27,631 nucleotides of DNA from Thamnocephalis sphaerospora. Lineage: Eukaryota; Zoopagomycota; Zoopagomycetes; Zoopagales; Sigmoideomycetaceae. The stretch is from positions 1 to 27,631 of the forward strand of contig KZ992592.1 of NCBI GenBank assembly GCA_003614735.1. Direction: 5' to 3'. The notes beneath the pieces are model-generated. The model saw only the letters and a program-made list of their open reading frames with translations. It ran no database searches and had not been told where the DNA came from. Positions within the stretch are counted from its first letter, which is position 1. Each line of letters begins with the position of its first letter. The translations under genes were made by a program, and so were the position numbers. Below, piece by piece: positions 26,204-27,631 of this stretch.

Positions 26204-27593
26204 ATGACCAGTCTACCGACAACGACAACAGCTCCACATCAGGCCGCAGTGACGTCCACTGGATCTGGAGCCGCAAGCGGGGGCCAGGGCAGGCCTAGCC
26301 GGCGGATTTGCGCCCAGCAAGATATGGCTGCGTGGCAGACATCCGAAGCGTACGCTCGCCTGCTGCACTATCTGAAGCGACTGAACGAGTGTGCGCTCAA
26401 CCGCCGCCTCTCTGACCCGTGCGTTGAGTCGGAAGCAAGTATTTTGCGTCAGCTTGAGTGGCATCGTCTCCGTGACGGCTTATCCAGAATGCTGACGTGC
26501 ACACGCAGTCCGTCGAGCGAGTGCTTCGTCTGCTGGACCTGCTGAACACCTGGATAGATGAGCTACCGCCGTTGCCAAGTCCGCAGCGTTTTGGCAACAA
26601 GGCGTTTCGACAGTTTGTAGTGCGCCTTGAGGAGGTGCGGAGGGTGATAACGGCAGTGGTGCTGTCGTTTCTGCTGCTAATCGGCCGTACTTTGTTCAGC
26701 AAGCGCCGACGTTGATGCGCAATCTGGTGCCAGAGTCGCAGCACGATCTAGTTGGCGATCTGGTGGCGTACTTCACCACGGCATTTGGAAATGGAACACG
26801 CGTAGACTACGGAAGCGGCCATGAGCTGGCGTTTGTCGCCTGGCTCTGTTGTCTGCGCATCCTGGGCGTGTTTGTCGATGCGGACGACACCGCGGTGGTG
26901 ATGCGCGTTTTTCCCAGGTGTGCATTGCTTGTGGCGCAACTGGCGGGCTACAGTGGTGTCGGACAGCATTAACCAGCGTTTGGCGCGTAGATACCTGGCC
27001 GTGGTACGTCGCCTGCAGCGCGTCTACTCACTTGAGCCTGCCGGCAGCCACGGTGTCTGGGGTCTGGACGATTTCCAGTTTCTGCCGTACTATTGGGGCA
27101 GCGCACAGTTGTTCAGTAGGTGAAGGGTGAGCATGTAGCAACAGGCCAATAGTTTGACATTTAGCCGATGCATTGCTGTAGGCCAGCGTAGACCAGGGCC
27201 GAAAACGGTTCTAGATAAGCAGCTTGTGGAAGAATATGCTAAAGAAAACATGTACTTTGGATGTATTCAAGTTATCAACACGGTGCGCGCTAGTATTGAC
27301 CGCAACCATCACTGTTTTGCTAACCAAACGACCGCCTGCGCTTGGTTGTTGCGATTGCGCCAACTTAGGTTAAGCACGGACCATTCCACGAACACTCGCC
27401 CCTATTGCACGACATCGCCATGGTGCCCACATGGGCCAAGGTTAACACGGGCATGCTGAAAATGTATCAGGCAGAGGTGCTGGGCAAGTTTCCGGTCGTG
27501 CAGCATCTCGAGTTTGGTACGCTACTTCCGTTTGAGCCGGCTCACACGGACACCGAACCTAGTGCAACTGCGCAAGGCAAAGCAAGTGCCTAG
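26204..27593 (+). CDS. PTPA: PP2A phosphatase activator PTPA (RRD family)
   Basis: Peptidyl-prolyl isomerase-like activator needed to give PP2A catalytic subunits their Ser/Thr specificity. Six exons (26204-26422, 26488-26634, 26700-26917, 26991-27115, 27182-27282, 27369-27593) give 344 aa. After a low-complexity N-terminus of about 35 residues (Thr/Ala/Gly/Ser) come the PTPA blocks: [63 protein letters not shown] (216-235), [43 protein letters not shown] and the near-terminal PVVQHLEFG. These are the family's defining motifs. The donor of intron 1 (GTTGAG) is weak but is the only one found in phase. RRD1 and RRD2 could not be told apart. Confidence 0.94.
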
Positions 27594-27631
27594 GCAATGC
27601 GCTGGGATGTTGCGTTATTTGTTGGACAGGC
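27594..27631. other. PTPA 3' flank at window end
   Basis: Thirty-eight bases follow the PTPA stop codon. Nothing was recognised in them. Confidence 0.6.

Overview
This is a gene-dense stretch of eukaryotic, almost certainly fungal, nuclear DNA. Eleven protein-coding genes were recognised. All are ordinary single-copy housekeeping genes, and all are cut into many small exons by short spliceosomal introns (about 48-110 nt apart from one 359-nt intron; donor GTRNGN, branch sites of the GCTAAC/GCTGAC/TACTAAC type, acceptor YAG). A nuclear complex I subunit, a fungal-type GUP1 and ARV1, short intergenic gaps and CTRAC branch sites suggest a basidiomycetous yeast. Malassezia or a relative in Ustilaginomycotina is my best guess, made from style rather than a database match. 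No tRNA, rRNA, transposon, CRISPR array or prokaryotic feature was found.

Layout left to right: RPL39 (+, 187-810); NRDE2 (+, 1228-6283); NUXM, a small complex I subunit (-, 6400-6746); NUP43-like WD40 nucleoporin (+, 7018-8685); alanyl-tRNA synthetase with a mitochondrial presequence (+, 8868-12764); Rab6/YPT6 GTPase (-, 12935-13929); GUP1 MBOAT acyltransferase (+, 14554-16874); an AT-rich island in the convergent gap (about 16897-17190); mitochondrial aspartyl-tRNA synthetase (-, 17200-20183); proteasome subunit RPN2 (+, 20541-24780); ARV1 (-, 24958-26080); PP2A activator PTPA (+, 26204-27593). Divergent pairs sharing a promoter region are NUXM/NUP43, YPT6/GUP1, MSD1/RPN2 and ARV1/PTPA.

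Exon models were built by hand from splice signals, protein-family expectation and phase. Ten of the eleven models close exactly in frame: RPL39 51 aa, NUXM 71, NUP43 361, AlaRS 966, YPT6 214, GUP1 575, MSD1 674, RPN2 948, ARV1 248, PTPA 344. NRDE2 needs one unexplained frame change near 5379-5433. In total about 109 introns interrupt about 17 kb of coding sequence, roughly six per kb, which looks high for a fungus.

The genes do not form a pathway. They cover translation (RPL39, two tRNA synthetases), mitochondria (NUXM, MSD1, AlaRS), RNA surveillance and nuclear pore (NRDE2, NUP43), ER/Golgi membrane traffic and lipid or GPI handling (YPT6, GUP1, ARV1), the proteasome (RPN2) and phosphatase control (PTPA). 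The points most worth a second look are the intron density, three GCAAG-type GC-AG introns, a 14-nt micro-exon and a local frame break in NRDE2, and the AT-rich island as a possible centromere core or origin.
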